NCBI RefSeq assembly: GCF_905220995.1
Contig: NZ_CAJNBJ010000001.1
Span: 1,426,001-1,490,000 of the forward strand
Source of the DNA: Nitrospira defluvii
GTDB taxonomy: Bacteria > Nitrospirota > Nitrospiria > Nitrospirales > Nitrospiraceae
DNA: 64,000 nt
Direction of reading: 5' to 3'
Part shown: positions 9,265 through 17,656 of the stretch, piece after piece
How positions within the stretch are numbered: position 1 is the stretch's first letter
Layout of the letters: the number at the start of each line of letters is the position of its first letter
Program-made: the position numbers and the translations under genes
The notes under the pieces: model-generated
Databases searched by the model: none
What the model was told of the DNA's origin: nothing
The model's input: the letters and a program-made list of their open reading frames with translations, nothing else

Positions 9265-10185
9265 GTGAGCGTGGGTTGGTTTCAGAAACTGAGCGAGGGG
9301 CTGGCCAAAACGCGTGATGCGGTCACGGGGCACCTCGACCGACTGCTCGGACGCGCAGCGGATCCGGCGCTCCTGGACGAGCTGGAGGTGGCCCTAATCA
9401 GCGCGGATCTGGGCATGCCGGTTGTGGATCGCGTGATGGAACAGCTGCGCGCGCAGATGCGCGGGGGGAATTTTTCCGACTCCGAGAAGGTTCGCGAGCT
9501 GCTGCGCAAGTCCGTGCTGGATATCTTGCTTCCGACGCAATCCGCTTCGATGGAACAACTTGTGAGTCAGGGGCCGCGCCCATTTGTGATCCTTGCCGTG
9601 GGGGTCAACGGTGTCGGGAAGACGACCACCGTGGCCAAGCTGACCCAGCGATTTTGTCAACAGGGCAAGACCCCGCTTCTTGTTGCCGGGGACACGTTTC
9701 GTGCGGCGGCGATCGATCAGCTCCAGGTGTGGGCGGACCGCATCAACGTGGAGGTCATTCGCCATCGACCCGGTGCCGATCCGGCGGCGGTTGCCTACGA
9801 CGGAATCACGGCCGCCAAGGCGCGTGGGGTCGACGTGGTACTCATCGATACCGCCGGCCGGCTGCACACCAAGACCAATCTGATGGACGAGCTGCGAAAG
9901 ATCAAACGTGTGGTCGCGCAAGAGTGTCCCGGCGCTCCCCATGAAGTCCTGCTTGTCCTCGATGCCACGGTCGGTCAGAATGCCATCGCCCAAGCACGGC
10001 AATTTCACGACGCGGTCGGCGTGACAGGTATCGCTCTGACCAAACTAGACGGAACGGCGCGGGGCGGGATCGTGGTGGCCATCGCCGATACGTTCAAGAT
10101 TCCGGTTCGCCTGATCGGAGTCGGAGAATCAGTCGAAGATTTACAGGACTTTGACGCCAAGGCGTTTGTCGACGCATTATTCTAA
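9265..10185 (+). CDS. ftsY: Signal recognition particle receptor FtsY
   Basis: 306 aa, GTG start (a second GTG two codons later is possible). It has an N-terminal four-helix bundle without the long acidic A domain of E. coli FtsY, and the SRP-GTPase motifs GVNGVGKTTT (about 113-122), DTFRAAAIDQL, DTAGRLHTKTNLMDEL and TKLDGTARGG. FtsY docks ribosome-SRP complexes at the SecYEG translocon for cotranslational membrane insertion. A TATGAT hexamer at 9208-9213 might be a promoter -10 element, but its best -35 is 19 bases away. The compact N-terminus is common outside enterics. Confidence 0.95.
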   Translation: MSVGWFQKLSEGLAKTRDAVTGHLDRLLGRAADPALLDELEVALISADLGMPVVDRVMEQLRAQMRGGNFSDSEKVRELLRKSVLDILLPTQSASMEQLVSQGPRPFVILAVGVNGVGKTTTVAKLTQRFCQQGKTPLLVAGDTFRAAAIDQLQVWADRINVEVIRHRPGADPAAVAYDGITAAKARGVDVVLIDTAGRLHTKTNLMDELRKIKRVVAQECPGAPHEVLLVLDATVGQNAIAQARQFHDAVGVTGIALTKLDGTARGGIVVAIADTFKIPVRLIGVGESVEDLQDFDAKAFVDALF

Positions 10186-10339
10186 CCGTCCATCCCTGGC
10201 CGACGGCGGTCCCGTCTGCTCAAACGCTTTCGTGCAATTTCTTCTCATCCGGTGTGGCCCATGCTAGGCTATTTCTGCCGGGCTCCCGCGAGGAGGAGCT
10301 TCGGCAGTGCCGGGCATTGCACCGCATCGGGAGCAGCTT

Positions 10340-11125
10340 ATGAGTACGCTGTTGGTGATTGATGATGATCGGTTGCACTGCGACCTGTTGCAGGTGGCAT
10401 TGGCGCGTCATGGGTATCAGGTCAGCACGGCCACAGGCGGTCGGGAAGGCGTGGTATTGTTTCGGCAGCTCCGACCCGTCGTGACACTGCTGGATCTCCG
10501 TATGCCGGAGATGGACGGGCTGGCTGTGCTCAAGGAGATTCGAACGCTCGATCCCCGGGCGGGGGTGATTATGTTGGGAGGCGGCGCAACCGAGGAGTTA
10601 GAAAATCATGCTCGGAAATTGCGCGTCACAGATTTTTTTCGGAAGGGGTTGTCGCTGGACGTGCTCATCGGGGCCGTGCACCGTGCGGCACAGCAGGCTA
10701 AGCGAGACGCATCCGCGTCCGAGTCGCGAGCGGGAGAGGACAGGGAGCACACTCCGGAAGAACAGATCCTCGTGGTTGATGACGATGTGATGGCGCGTGA
10801 GCTGCTCGTCCGTTTCCTCAGTCTGCGTGGCTATCGTGTGCGTGCGGCCAAAGACGGCCGTGAAGCCTTACGCCTGGTCGAGGAATCGGCCCCTGACTTG
10901 CTGATACTCGACCTGGCCATGCCGGAGATGAACGGTGTGGAACTTCTGCGGGCGCTGGCCGCGAGGGACTATGCCGGAAGAACGATTATTTTGAGCGGGC
11001 ATCAAAACGATCCGTTGCTGGCCGACGCCTGGGCGTTGGGGCCGCAGGAGGTGCTGGATAAGCCCCTGGATTTGGAACGGACCTTGATGGCCGTTCAGCT
11101 TGTGATGGTCTGCCGGGAGTGTTAA
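10340..11125 (+). CDS. Two-receiver response regulator protein
   Basis: 261 aa made of two CheY-like receiver domains and no output domain. Receiver 1 has the acidic pair DDD (8-10), phospho-acceptor Asp52 in LLDLRMPEMDG and a Lys in FFRKG, but the usual Thr/Ser after the fourth strand is replaced (IMLGGG). Receiver 2, after a charged linker, is complete: LVVDDD, LLILDLAMPEMNG, ILSGH and LDKPLDL. ATG 10340 is chosen for its upstream GGGAGCAG site; the frame opens slightly earlier. No histidine kinase is adjacent, so the partner is unknown. It may be a phosphorelay intermediate or a CheY-type binding switch. Confidence 0.82.
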   Translation: MSTLLVIDDDRLHCDLLQVALARHGYQVSTATGGREGVVLFRQLRPVVTLLDLRMPEMDGLAVLKEIRTLDPRAGVIMLGGGATEELENHARKLRVTDFFRKGLSLDVLIGAVHRAAQQAKRDASASESRAGEDREHTPEEQILVVDDDVMARELLVRFLSLRGYRVRAAKDGREALRLVEESAPDLLILDLAMPEMNGVELLRALAARDYAGRTIILSGHQNDPLLADAWALGPQEVLDKPLDLERTLMAVQLVMVCREC

Positions 11126-11127
11126 TC

Positions 11128-11163
11128 TTCACCCTCCACCTTGTGGTGTCGGTGAAGGGTGAA
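11128..11163 (+). promoter_or_regulatory. Hairpin overlapping the next start codon
   Basis: Two 13-base arms (11128-11140 and 11151-11163) match with one mismatch around a 10-base loop. The right arm contains the GGTGAAGGGTGAA stretch, which holds both the likely ribosome site and the GTG start at 11159. There is no U-run, so sequestration of translation initiation is more likely than termination. Confidence 0.5.
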
Positions 11164-13351
11164 TTGGTTGTATCGCCTCTTCCGCTTCAGTCTACTTGTC
11201 TGCTTGCTCGTTCCTGCGCTTGCAGCGGCCCATCCTCTTTCCCAGACCCCGTCGATTGAACACCATCAACTCATCCTCGAACTGCGGCCGGACTCCCATC
11301 AACTGATCGCGACGGATCGTCTGACCGTGCGCGGAGGGCTCTCTGGGCAGGAGTTGGTGTTTTCCCTTGCGCCGGCTCTTGTGCTGGAACGGATAGAGGA
11401 TGTCACTCGTTGTCAGGATCCCTGCGAGTCTGCTCCAGAGGTTGTGTTCAGAAGAGAGAATGTGGCCGGTGGGACAGTCCTGCCTCGCGTCATCCTGTCG
11501 CAGCCGGCTAACAGTGAAAATGACAACCGGGTACAGTTGAAATTTTCCTACCGTGGTGTCATCGACGATCCTCCGCGTGATCCACGTCACCTGCGTTTTG
11601 TCACCCCGAGTGAGACGTCCGGCCACATTGGCCCGGAGGGGGTGTACTTGAGTAGCGAAAGTCAGTGGTACCCCGATCTGGACGATTCGTTGGCTACCTA
11701 TGACGTGAGGATTACGGTACCGGAAGGATGGTCTGCCGTCACGCAAGGAACGGCTCAATCCGATCCCGCGCGCTGGATTGTCTCCACGAAAAGTGAAGCG
11801 TTGACGGTGGTCGCCAACCGATTCGTGGTGAAGACCCGTCCATGGAAGGCGCAATCAGGGCAGGCAATCCTTCTGGCCACCTATCTGTTTCCGGACGAAG
11901 CGGCGTTGGCAGATGAGTATCTCGATGCGTCGGCCCGCTATCTCGATGCCTATATTCCATTGCTCGGCCCCTATCCGTTTACGCAATTCGCAGTCGTCGA
12001 GAACTTTTTTTCAAGCGGCCTGGGCATGCCGTCGTTTACGCTGCTAGGAAGTGGAGTGATCAAGCGGCACTATACTCAGCCCTATGCGCTGGGGCATGAA
12101 ATCGTACATTCCTGGATCGGCAATGGGGTGTTCAATCGGGTGAGTCGTGGCAATTGGGTGGAGGGGCTCACGACCTATTTGTCCAACTACTATTATCATG
12201 AACTGACGGGCGACGCGGTTCAGGCGCGCGAGCAGCGGCGGTTAATGCTGCTGGGATATGCCGTCTACGTTCGTCCAGGCGAGGGATATCCCGTCAAGGA
12301 GTTTGCACAGAAGCAGGATGAAAAGGACAATGCCATCGGCTATCAGCAATGCGCCATGGTGTTTCACGCCCTTCGACAGGAAGTGGGCGAAGAGGCGTTC
12401 TGGCGGGCTGTGAGGCAGATCCCGGAGCGATACCTCGGTGCCGTGGCAGACTGGGACGATCTCGAGCGGATTTTCCAGGAGGTGGCCGGCCGAAATCTTC
12501 GCTGGTTTTTTGCCCAGTGGGTTGAACGGGCCGGTGTGCCGGACATCGAGCTGTCGGGTTTGCGTGTGCAGCCGTCCCGCAGCGTGGCCGAGGCACAGGG
12601 CGGAACTGAGGTGGTGGTGCATCTCGCTCAACGGGGGGTGCCCTACCGTGTCTCGATCGAACTGGAGTTTGTGCTGAGCGAAGGGCGTACCCACCGGACG
12701 CGGGTGCAACTCACCGACTCACAGCAAGACGTCATCGTCCTGGTACCGGAACGGCCGCGGGCGGTACGGCTGGATCCCGGCGTCCACCTGTTTCGGCGCA
12801 TCGCTCGAGCCGACATGGCACCGATGCTGAATCTGTATGTGACAGACGCTCAGCGGACCATGGTCGTTTCGCGGGAGGGCTCCGGAACCCCCGGCCCGTT
12901 TCCCGACATCGTGCAACGTATCGTTGCCCAGGAAGCGGCAAAACCAGCCCTGTCACGCACGACAGTGGTGACTGCGGGCTCGGAGGAGTGGAGTGCTGCG
13001 CGGGCTGGATCCTGGTTGGTGCTGGGCGGCCCCCGAGACAATCCGGCAGCGTCCGCAGTGGTGCAGCAGTGCCGGGATCATCTTCGACTGACCGACAACG
13101 GCTTTTTCGTTGACGGCAAGACCTACGAAGGGGCAGGCATGGCGCTGTTGGTTTCTTGTCGGCGGGAGGACCATCCGGGCAGCGTGGTGACTCTGCTGTA
13201 CGGGGTGACCCCACAGGCATTGGGTCGTGTCGCCCGGCTCTTGTTTTTTTACGGGTGGCAGAGTTATGTGGTGTTTCAGGACGGAGCCGTGGTAGCACGC
13301 GGAGATTGGGAGGATATGATGAGTGCAGAGGTGCCCAGTGAAACACGGTAA
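11159..13351 (+). CDS. Exported M1-family-like metallopeptidase
   Basis: 730 aa with a signal peptide (hydrophobic LLVCLLVPALAAAHP). The gluzincin centre is HEIVH (313-317), with WVEG downstream supplying the third zinc ligand. A GMPSFT stretch sits where M1 enzymes have GAMEN. The HEXXH-to-Glu gap counts as 17 residues against the canonical 18. Residues about 30-200 form the M1 beta-sandwich, and the last 250 form a non-catalytic tail. It is probably a periplasmic or outer-membrane peptidase; M1 enzymes are usually aminopeptidases. The downstream gene overlaps it by 14 bases, suggesting one operon with the propeller protein and phosphatase. Confidence 0.8.
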   Translation: MNWLYRLFRFSLLVCLLVPALAAAHPLSQTPSIEHHQLILELRPDSHQLIATDRLTVRGGLSGQELVFSLAPALVLERIEDVTRCQDPCESAPEVVFRRENVAGGTVLPRVILSQPANSENDNRVQLKFSYRGVIDDPPRDPRHLRFVTPSETSGHIGPEGVYLSSESQWYPDLDDSLATYDVRITVPEGWSAVTQGTAQSDPARWIVSTKSEALTVVANRFVVKTRPWKAQSGQAILLATYLFPDEAALADEYLDASARYLDAYIPLLGPYPFTQFAVVENFFSSGLGMPSFTLLGSGVIKRHYTQPYALGHEIVHSWIGNGVFNRVSRGNWVEGLTTYLSNYYYHELTGDAVQAREQRRLMLLGYAVYVRPGEGYPVKEFAQKQDEKDNAIGYQQCAMVFHALRQEVGEEAFWRAVRQIPERYLGAVADWDDLERIFQEVAGRNLRWFFAQWVERAGVPDIELSGLRVQPSRSVAEAQGGTEVVVHLAQRGVPYRVSIELEFVLSEGRTHRTRVQLTDSQQDVIVLVPERPRAVRLDPGVHLFRRIARADMAPMLNLYVTDAQRTMVVSREGSGTPGPFPDIVQRIVAQEAAKPALSRTTVVTAGSEEWSAARAGSWLVLGGPRDNPAASAVVQQCRDHLRLTDNGFFVDGKTYEGAGMALLVSCRREDHPGSVVTLLYGVTPQALGRVARLLFFYGWQSYVVFQDGAVVARGDWEDMMSAEVPSETR

Positions 13352-14471
13352 CAGATTCATGGCAGGGGTGTTGGGACTGCTGCTGTCCACCGCCGCGACG
13401 GGTTCGGCATGGGCAGAGACTTCAAAGCAAGCCACGCCCGCGTCGCCGGCCGCCGTGTCGGGTGAGCGACATCTGACGAATGTCCGACAACTGACGTTTG
13501 GTCGGCAGAATGCCGAGGCGTATTTTTCGTTCAGCGGCGACAAACTGATTTTCCAGTCGACGAACAATTGGATGAAGGATACGTTTGCCGCGGCGATGCA
13601 TCCGGCCGACATCCCGCTCGGCTGTTATCAAATGTACGTGATGGACCTCGGAAGCGAAAAGATTCGGATGGTCAGCACCGGTTCCGGCACCACGACCTGC
13701 GGGTATTTCTTCCCCGGCGACCGGCGGGTGCTGTATTCGTCCACACACCTGCGTGGACCGAACTGTCCGCCGAAGCCGAAGCGTGACGGTGGGGCATACC
13801 GGTGGGCCTTGGACGACTACGATCTGTTTTCCGTTCGGATCGATGGGCAAGACCCCCAACGGTTGACCAACACGCCGGGGTATGACGCGGAGGCCACGGT
13901 GTCTCCCAACGGGAAGACCATTGTCTGGACCTCCATGCGAGATGGGGATTTGGATATCTATGCCATGGATCTCGACGGGACCCATCCACGGCGGCTGACC
14001 CACGAGGTGGGCTACGACGGTGGAGCGTTCTTTTCTCCCGACAGTAAGCGGATCGTCTATCGTGCCCAGCACCCGAGCAATCAGGAAGAGCTGGATCAGT
14101 ATAAGGCGCTGCTCGCGCAACACCTCGTGGAACCGGGTCGGCTCGAAATTTTCATTATGAATGCCGATGGGGCCAACAAACAGCAGGTGACGAACAATGG
14201 CGCGTCCAACTTCTCTCCCTATTTCCATCCCGATGGCCATCGCGTCATCTTTTCTTCGAATGTGGAAACCCGCAACGAGGGAGGGCGACCCGAGTTTCAC
14301 CTCTATCTCATCAATGAGGACGGGACGGGGCTGGAACGAGTGACCTTTGGCGGGAAGTTCAACAGTTTCCCGATGTTCTCGCCGGACGGCAAGCATTTCG
14401 TCTGGGTATCCGACCGAAACGCGAAAGAGCCGGGAGAGTTCAACGTGTTTCTTGCCGACTGGGTTCCATGA
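13338..14471 (+). CDS. Exported TolB-like beta-propeller protein
   Basis: About 377 aa, GTG start at 13338, chosen because GAGG at 13328-13331 is suitably placed and a good signal peptide follows (FMAGVLGLLLSTAATGSAWAE). Several PD40/WD40-like blades are visible: FSGDKLIFQST, SPNGKTIVWTSMRDGDLDIYAMD, FSPDSKRIVYRA, FHPDGHRVIFSSN and FSPDGKHFVWVSDRN. The fold matches the propeller of TolB and of S9/tricorn-like proteins, but no catalytic domain follows. It is probably a periplasmic binding or scaffold protein. The upstream peptidase overlaps it and the phosphatase start overlaps its stop (ATGA), so the three products may act together. Confidence 0.78.
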   Translation: MKHGNRFMAGVLGLLLSTAATGSAWAETSKQATPASPAAVSGERHLTNVRQLTFGRQNAEAYFSFSGDKLIFQSTNNWMKDTFAAAMHPADIPLGCYQMYVMDLGSEKIRMVSTGSGTTTCGYFFPGDRRVLYSSTHLRGPNCPPKPKRDGGAYRWALDDYDLFSVRIDGQDPQRLTNTPGYDAEATVSPNGKTIVWTSMRDGDLDIYAMDLDGTHPRRLTHEVGYDGGAFFSPDSKRIVYRAQHPSNQEELDQYKALLAQHLVEPGRLEIFIMNADGANKQQVTNNGASNFSPYFHPDGHRVIFSSNVETRNEGGRPEFHLYLINEDGTGLERVTFGGKFNSFPMFSPDGKHFVWVSDRNAKEPGEFNVFLADWVP

Positions 14472-15553
14472 TCGGATCGGGTGACGGGCAGGTTGCGTCG
14501 GCTCCGGCGCAGCCTGAACCAGCGCCGGATTGCCCGTCGGTTCCGGCGGTGATCTTCTCGGTGCTCGTGCTGCTTGGGTCGTTCGCCGCGTTGTTCCAAA
14601 TCGACATTCCCATCCTCAGGTTTCTCCGATCCCACAATTTGTCGGCGCTCCAGTCGTTCGGTGATCTCGGCGAAAAGCTCGGCAATGGCGGGACCCTCAT
14701 CACCATCAGTCTGCTCCTGTTGGGAGCCGGGTTCTGGCTGAAGCGTCAAGCATGGATGCAGATTGCGCTGGATAGCTTGCTGGCGCACGGCATGGTGGCG
14801 ATTGTGGTGAACAGTCTCAAACATATCATCGGTCGTCCCAGGCCGCGTCTGACGCACTCGGGCGGGTGGCACTGGTGGCCCTCGCTGGAGTCGGGTCTGG
14901 ATTCATTTCCCTCCGGCCATACGTCGGCGACGGTCGCCGTGGTGACTGTTCTGGCGCGGGCACTGCCTCGCCTGCGTTGGGTGCCGTTCGCACTGGCCAC
15001 ATGGGTCGGGGCCAGTCGGATCTGGCGAGGATCTCATTTCCCGGGCGATGTGGTGGGCGGGGTAGCGTTGGGGTTTGTGGTAGGTTCGGTCTGTAACGAA
15101 CCATTGCGCGAGTGGAGGCAGTCAGGCTCACGGGCACTGGTTCGTATCGCGCCGATCGTTCTGTTGCTGACGGGACTCTTCTGGGTGCTCACGCACCGTG
15201 TTGTCGATCCCGTGATGGACACTGTGTTCCTCGTGGTGGGACTGGTGCTGTTAGGGAGCGGCTGGTTGGTGCGGACGGGATGGGGCCTACTCGCAAGACG
15301 TGCCGCAGCAGGCGACAGAGGAACAGGTTCGAATGCCCTCATATTGTTTGGGCTGGGAGTGGCCACTGGTGCACCCGTCGTGATCGGATTGACGGCGCTG
15401 CTTTGCGTGGCGCAATGGATTGCCGCCACCGGTGTGCCGGCCTGCGAGTCGGCGGCAGGACGATCCTGGCGCGCGGACGGCGTGTATGCGCTGGGCCTGC
15501 TCGCGGCTGTGGTTGCGGTTCAGCTGCTTAAAGGGCTTGTGCCCTTGCACTAA
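14468..15553 (+). CDS. PAP2-family membrane phosphatase
   Basis: 361 aa, multi-pass. The three PAP2 motifs are present in order: KHIIGRPRPR (about 118-127), FPSGH (about 147) and SRIWRGSHFPGDV (about 180). Such enzymes dephosphorylate lipid phosphates such as undecaprenyl pyrophosphate or phosphatidic acid at the membrane. Beyond the catalytic part, the last 140 residues add four or five more hydrophobic segments, so the protein is longer than a minimal PAP2 enzyme; that domain I do not recognise. It ends four bases from the convergent GT39 gene on the other strand. Confidence 0.85.
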   Translation: MIGSGDGQVASAPAQPEPAPDCPSVPAVIFSVLVLLGSFAALFQIDIPILRFLRSHNLSALQSFGDLGEKLGNGGTLITISLLLLGAGFWLKRQAWMQIALDSLLAHGMVAIVVNSLKHIIGRPRPRLTHSGGWHWWPSLESGLDSFPSGHTSATVAVVTVLARALPRLRWVPFALATWVGASRIWRGSHFPGDVVGGVALGFVVGSVCNEPLREWRQSGSRALVRIAPIVLLLTGLFWVLTHRVVDPVMDTVFLVVGLVLLGSGWLVRTGWGLLARRAAAGDRGTGSNALILFGLGVATGAPVVIGLTALLCVAQWIAATGVPACESAAGRSWRADGVYALGLLAAVVAVQLLKGLVPLH

Positions 15554-15557
15554 CCGG

Positions 15558-17357
15558 TCAATGGCCGGGGATGCGCATCGCTGGCTTCTCGGCCTCTTCC
15601 GGCACGTGGATCAGCGATTGACTAGCCAGTAGGATGTAGCCGTAACGCTCGAGCATGACCGGGTAGTCCATCGTCTCAAACGGCAATCGATTGCGCAGGG
15701 CTGCCGGCAAGAGGATCATGGTGCGTCCCGGTTGAGTCAGGTAGGGCTTGATGTTGGCCTCTTCTCCCTTCGGGACGACGATGGCTTTGCGTTTGGCGTA
15801 AAACACGAGTGACGGGCGTGGTTGCCCGTAGAGAATCAGCCGGTCTTGAGGCCCAAGGTTGAGCCCTGCGACTTCGGCCAGTTGTTGGGGCGGCTCGATG
15901 ACAAAATGGTTGATGAGTGGAAACGTCAGTTGCGTGACGGCCAACACCACGAGGGCGAGCGATCCGCCGGCGGCCCAGAAGGCGGCCGGTTTTCGCGTCT
16001 CGCTCAACCCGAAATAGGCGACGAGTCCCATGCCCAGGAGGAAAATGGAGGCGACGGTGTAGGGGCCGGGCCCGAGCGTCACTTGTCCAGCCAGAGGAAA
16101 CTCATCCACCAATTTCCCGGCGAATTTGGCGTAGAGCGGGGGAAGCACGGCAAAGGCCAGTGCCAGAATGGAGCCCACGGCGGTCATGGTATGGATCGCG
16201 GCCCGCAGGCCCGGCGCAGCCTGATCCGTGACGCAGCGATTCCAATAGCAGGCCGCCAGAATTGCCGCAGCAGGAAACAAGGGACCGATATAGTGCGGCA
16301 AGCGGGTCGAGGAGAGGCTGAAGAAGACGAAGCCTCCCAGGACCCAGGCGGCGGCGAACCATTCGAGCGCATCGGGCGACGCCTGGGCCTCGACAGGAGA
16401 GGGCTGGCGGGGGGGGAGGGTTCCGGCCCGTCTCGCCTCACGCCAACTCCGATAGCTGTGGTACCAGGCAAAGGGGAGTAGGCCGCTCCAGGGAAAAAAT
16501 CCGAGCAGGAAAACGGGAATGTAGAACAGCAGCGTGCCGCCATGCCCTTCCATGGCCCCGAAAAAACGACCGATCGTATCGCCCTGTGCAGACCTCGTAT
16601 AACGCTCCCCGTGAATGTTCAGCATCGTGAGATACCAGGGGAGCGCCAGGGCAACGAAGAGGATGAGGCCGGGAATGAGATACCCGCGACGACGGAACAG
16701 CGGCCAGGAGCGGGTGAGCCACAGGTATAAGCCTACCGCCAGCATGGGAATGAGGAAACCAATCGGGCCCTTGGTCAGCGTTGCCAGCGCCATGCCGACA
16801 TAGAAGAGCCACATGTAGTGACGCTCACGTTCCTCTCCGGATACGCCCAGCCAGAAGCCATACAGCGACAGGGTGGTAAAGAAGATCAACACGCTGTCGG
16901 TCAGGGCCATGCGACTGAGACCGATGATCTCAAGGTTCAGTAATAGCATTGCCGCGCCGAAGAGGCCCACGACCCGCCCCCGGCACCGTGTCAGGAAGAG
17001 ATATTGGAGCAGAATCAGCCCAAGCCCGAAGAGAGCCGAGGGGAATCGCGCCGCGAATTCGTTGACGCCGAACAGGTGGTACGAACCGGTCATCAGCCAA
17101 TAGACAAAGACCGGCTTGGCGAAGCGCGGTTCATAATTGAAGGTTGGACTGATGTAGTTGCCCGTTTCATACATCTCCCGGCCGGCTTCGGCGTTGCGTC
17201 CTTCGTCCCGGTCGGTGAGACCGAGGGAGCCGAGTCCGACGAAAAACAACACCGTGGCCATCGCCAGCAACAGCACGAGTGCGAGCGGCTGGATGGAGCG
17301 GTCAATCGGCGCAGACGCCGACAATGGAGTGAGCTCTCCGTTCATCTGTGGTTCCAT
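15558..17357 (-). CDS. GT39-family glycosyltransferase (ArnT-like)
   Basis: 599 aa with about 11-12 membrane helices. The N-terminal TDRDEGRNAEAGREMYETGNY is the acidic loop motif of the GT39/GT83 mannosyltransferase/ArnT family, followed by FAKPVFVYWL and FAARFPSALFGL. Such enzymes use polyprenyl-phosphate sugars as donors at the outer face of the inner membrane, often to modify lipid A, exported proteins or polysaccharides. Its ATG overlaps the stop of the LAB_N gene (TAATG), and with the GT2 gene upstream it forms a compact operon resembling arnC/arnT logic. The acceptor and sugar cannot be read from the sequence. Confidence 0.88.
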   Translation of the reverse strand: MEPQMNGELTPLSASAPIDRSIQPLALVLLLAMATVLFFVGLGSLGLTDRDEGRNAEAGREMYETGNYISPTFNYEPRFAKPVFVYWLMTGSYHLFGVNEFAARFPSALFGLGLILLQYLFLTRCRGRVVGLFGAAMLLLNLEIIGLSRMALTDSVLIFFTTLSLYGFWLGVSGEERERHYMWLFYVGMALATLTKGPIGFLIPMLAVGLYLWLTRSWPLFRRRGYLIPGLILFVALALPWYLTMLNIHGERYTRSAQGDTIGRFFGAMEGHGGTLLFYIPVFLLGFFPWSGLLPFAWYHSYRSWREARRAGTLPPRQPSPVEAQASPDALEWFAAAWVLGGFVFFSLSSTRLPHYIGPLFPAAAILAACYWNRCVTDQAAPGLRAAIHTMTAVGSILALAFAVLPPLYAKFAGKLVDEFPLAGQVTLGPGPYTVASIFLLGMGLVAYFGLSETRKPAAFWAAGGSLALVVLAVTQLTFPLINHFVIEPPQQLAEVAGLNLGPQDRLILYGQPRPSLVFYAKRKAIVVPKGEEANIKPYLTQPGRTMILLPAALRNRLPFETMDYPVMLERYGYILLASQSLIHVPEEAEKPAMRIPGH

Positions 17358-17656
17358 TACGATTTGGTCGCCGGAGAGGCCGTACCGGAGGCGCCCTGGT
17401 TAGGGCGGTGGATGAGCATGAGGTTACGTAGGTACACAATACTGCCGATGCTCTGTCCGGCAATGAAGACCGGGTCCTGCCGATAGATCGCATAGGCTAG
17501 CGTGATCAGTCCGCCGATCATGCTCATGTACCAGAATGCTGTCGGGACACGGCTCTCTGCATGGCGTTCGGAGGCGATCCATTGGACAACCCAGCGCATG
17601 AAGAAGATCCCCTGCCCGAGGAATCCAATGATGATCCAGATGGTATCGAGTGTCAT
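17357..17656 (-). CDS. Lipid A biosynthesis N-domain membrane protein
   Basis: 99 aa with three predicted membrane segments. The pattern GFLGQGIFFMRWVVQW, then WYMSMIGGLITLAYAI, then GQSIGSIVYLRNLMLI is the LAB_N (lipid-A-disaccharide synthase N-terminal-like) domain, a small multidrug-resistance-like fold. ATG 17656 is chosen because it overlaps the GT2 stop codon as TCAT/ATGA and begins at the first helix; the frame extends upstream inside GT2. It is often found beside GT2 and GT39 genes, where a lipid-linked sugar flippase role (as in ArnE/F) has been proposed. Confidence 0.83.
   Translation of the reverse strand: MTLDTIWIIIGFLGQGIFFMRWVVQWIASERHAESRVPTAFWYMSMIGGLITLAYAIYRQDPVFIAGQSIGSIVYLRNLMLIHRPNQGASGTASPATKS

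Noticed and set aside
12732-13346. 204-aa minus-strand open frame opposite the peptidase
   Set aside because: Shadow frame; Pro/Arg-rich and without any domain.
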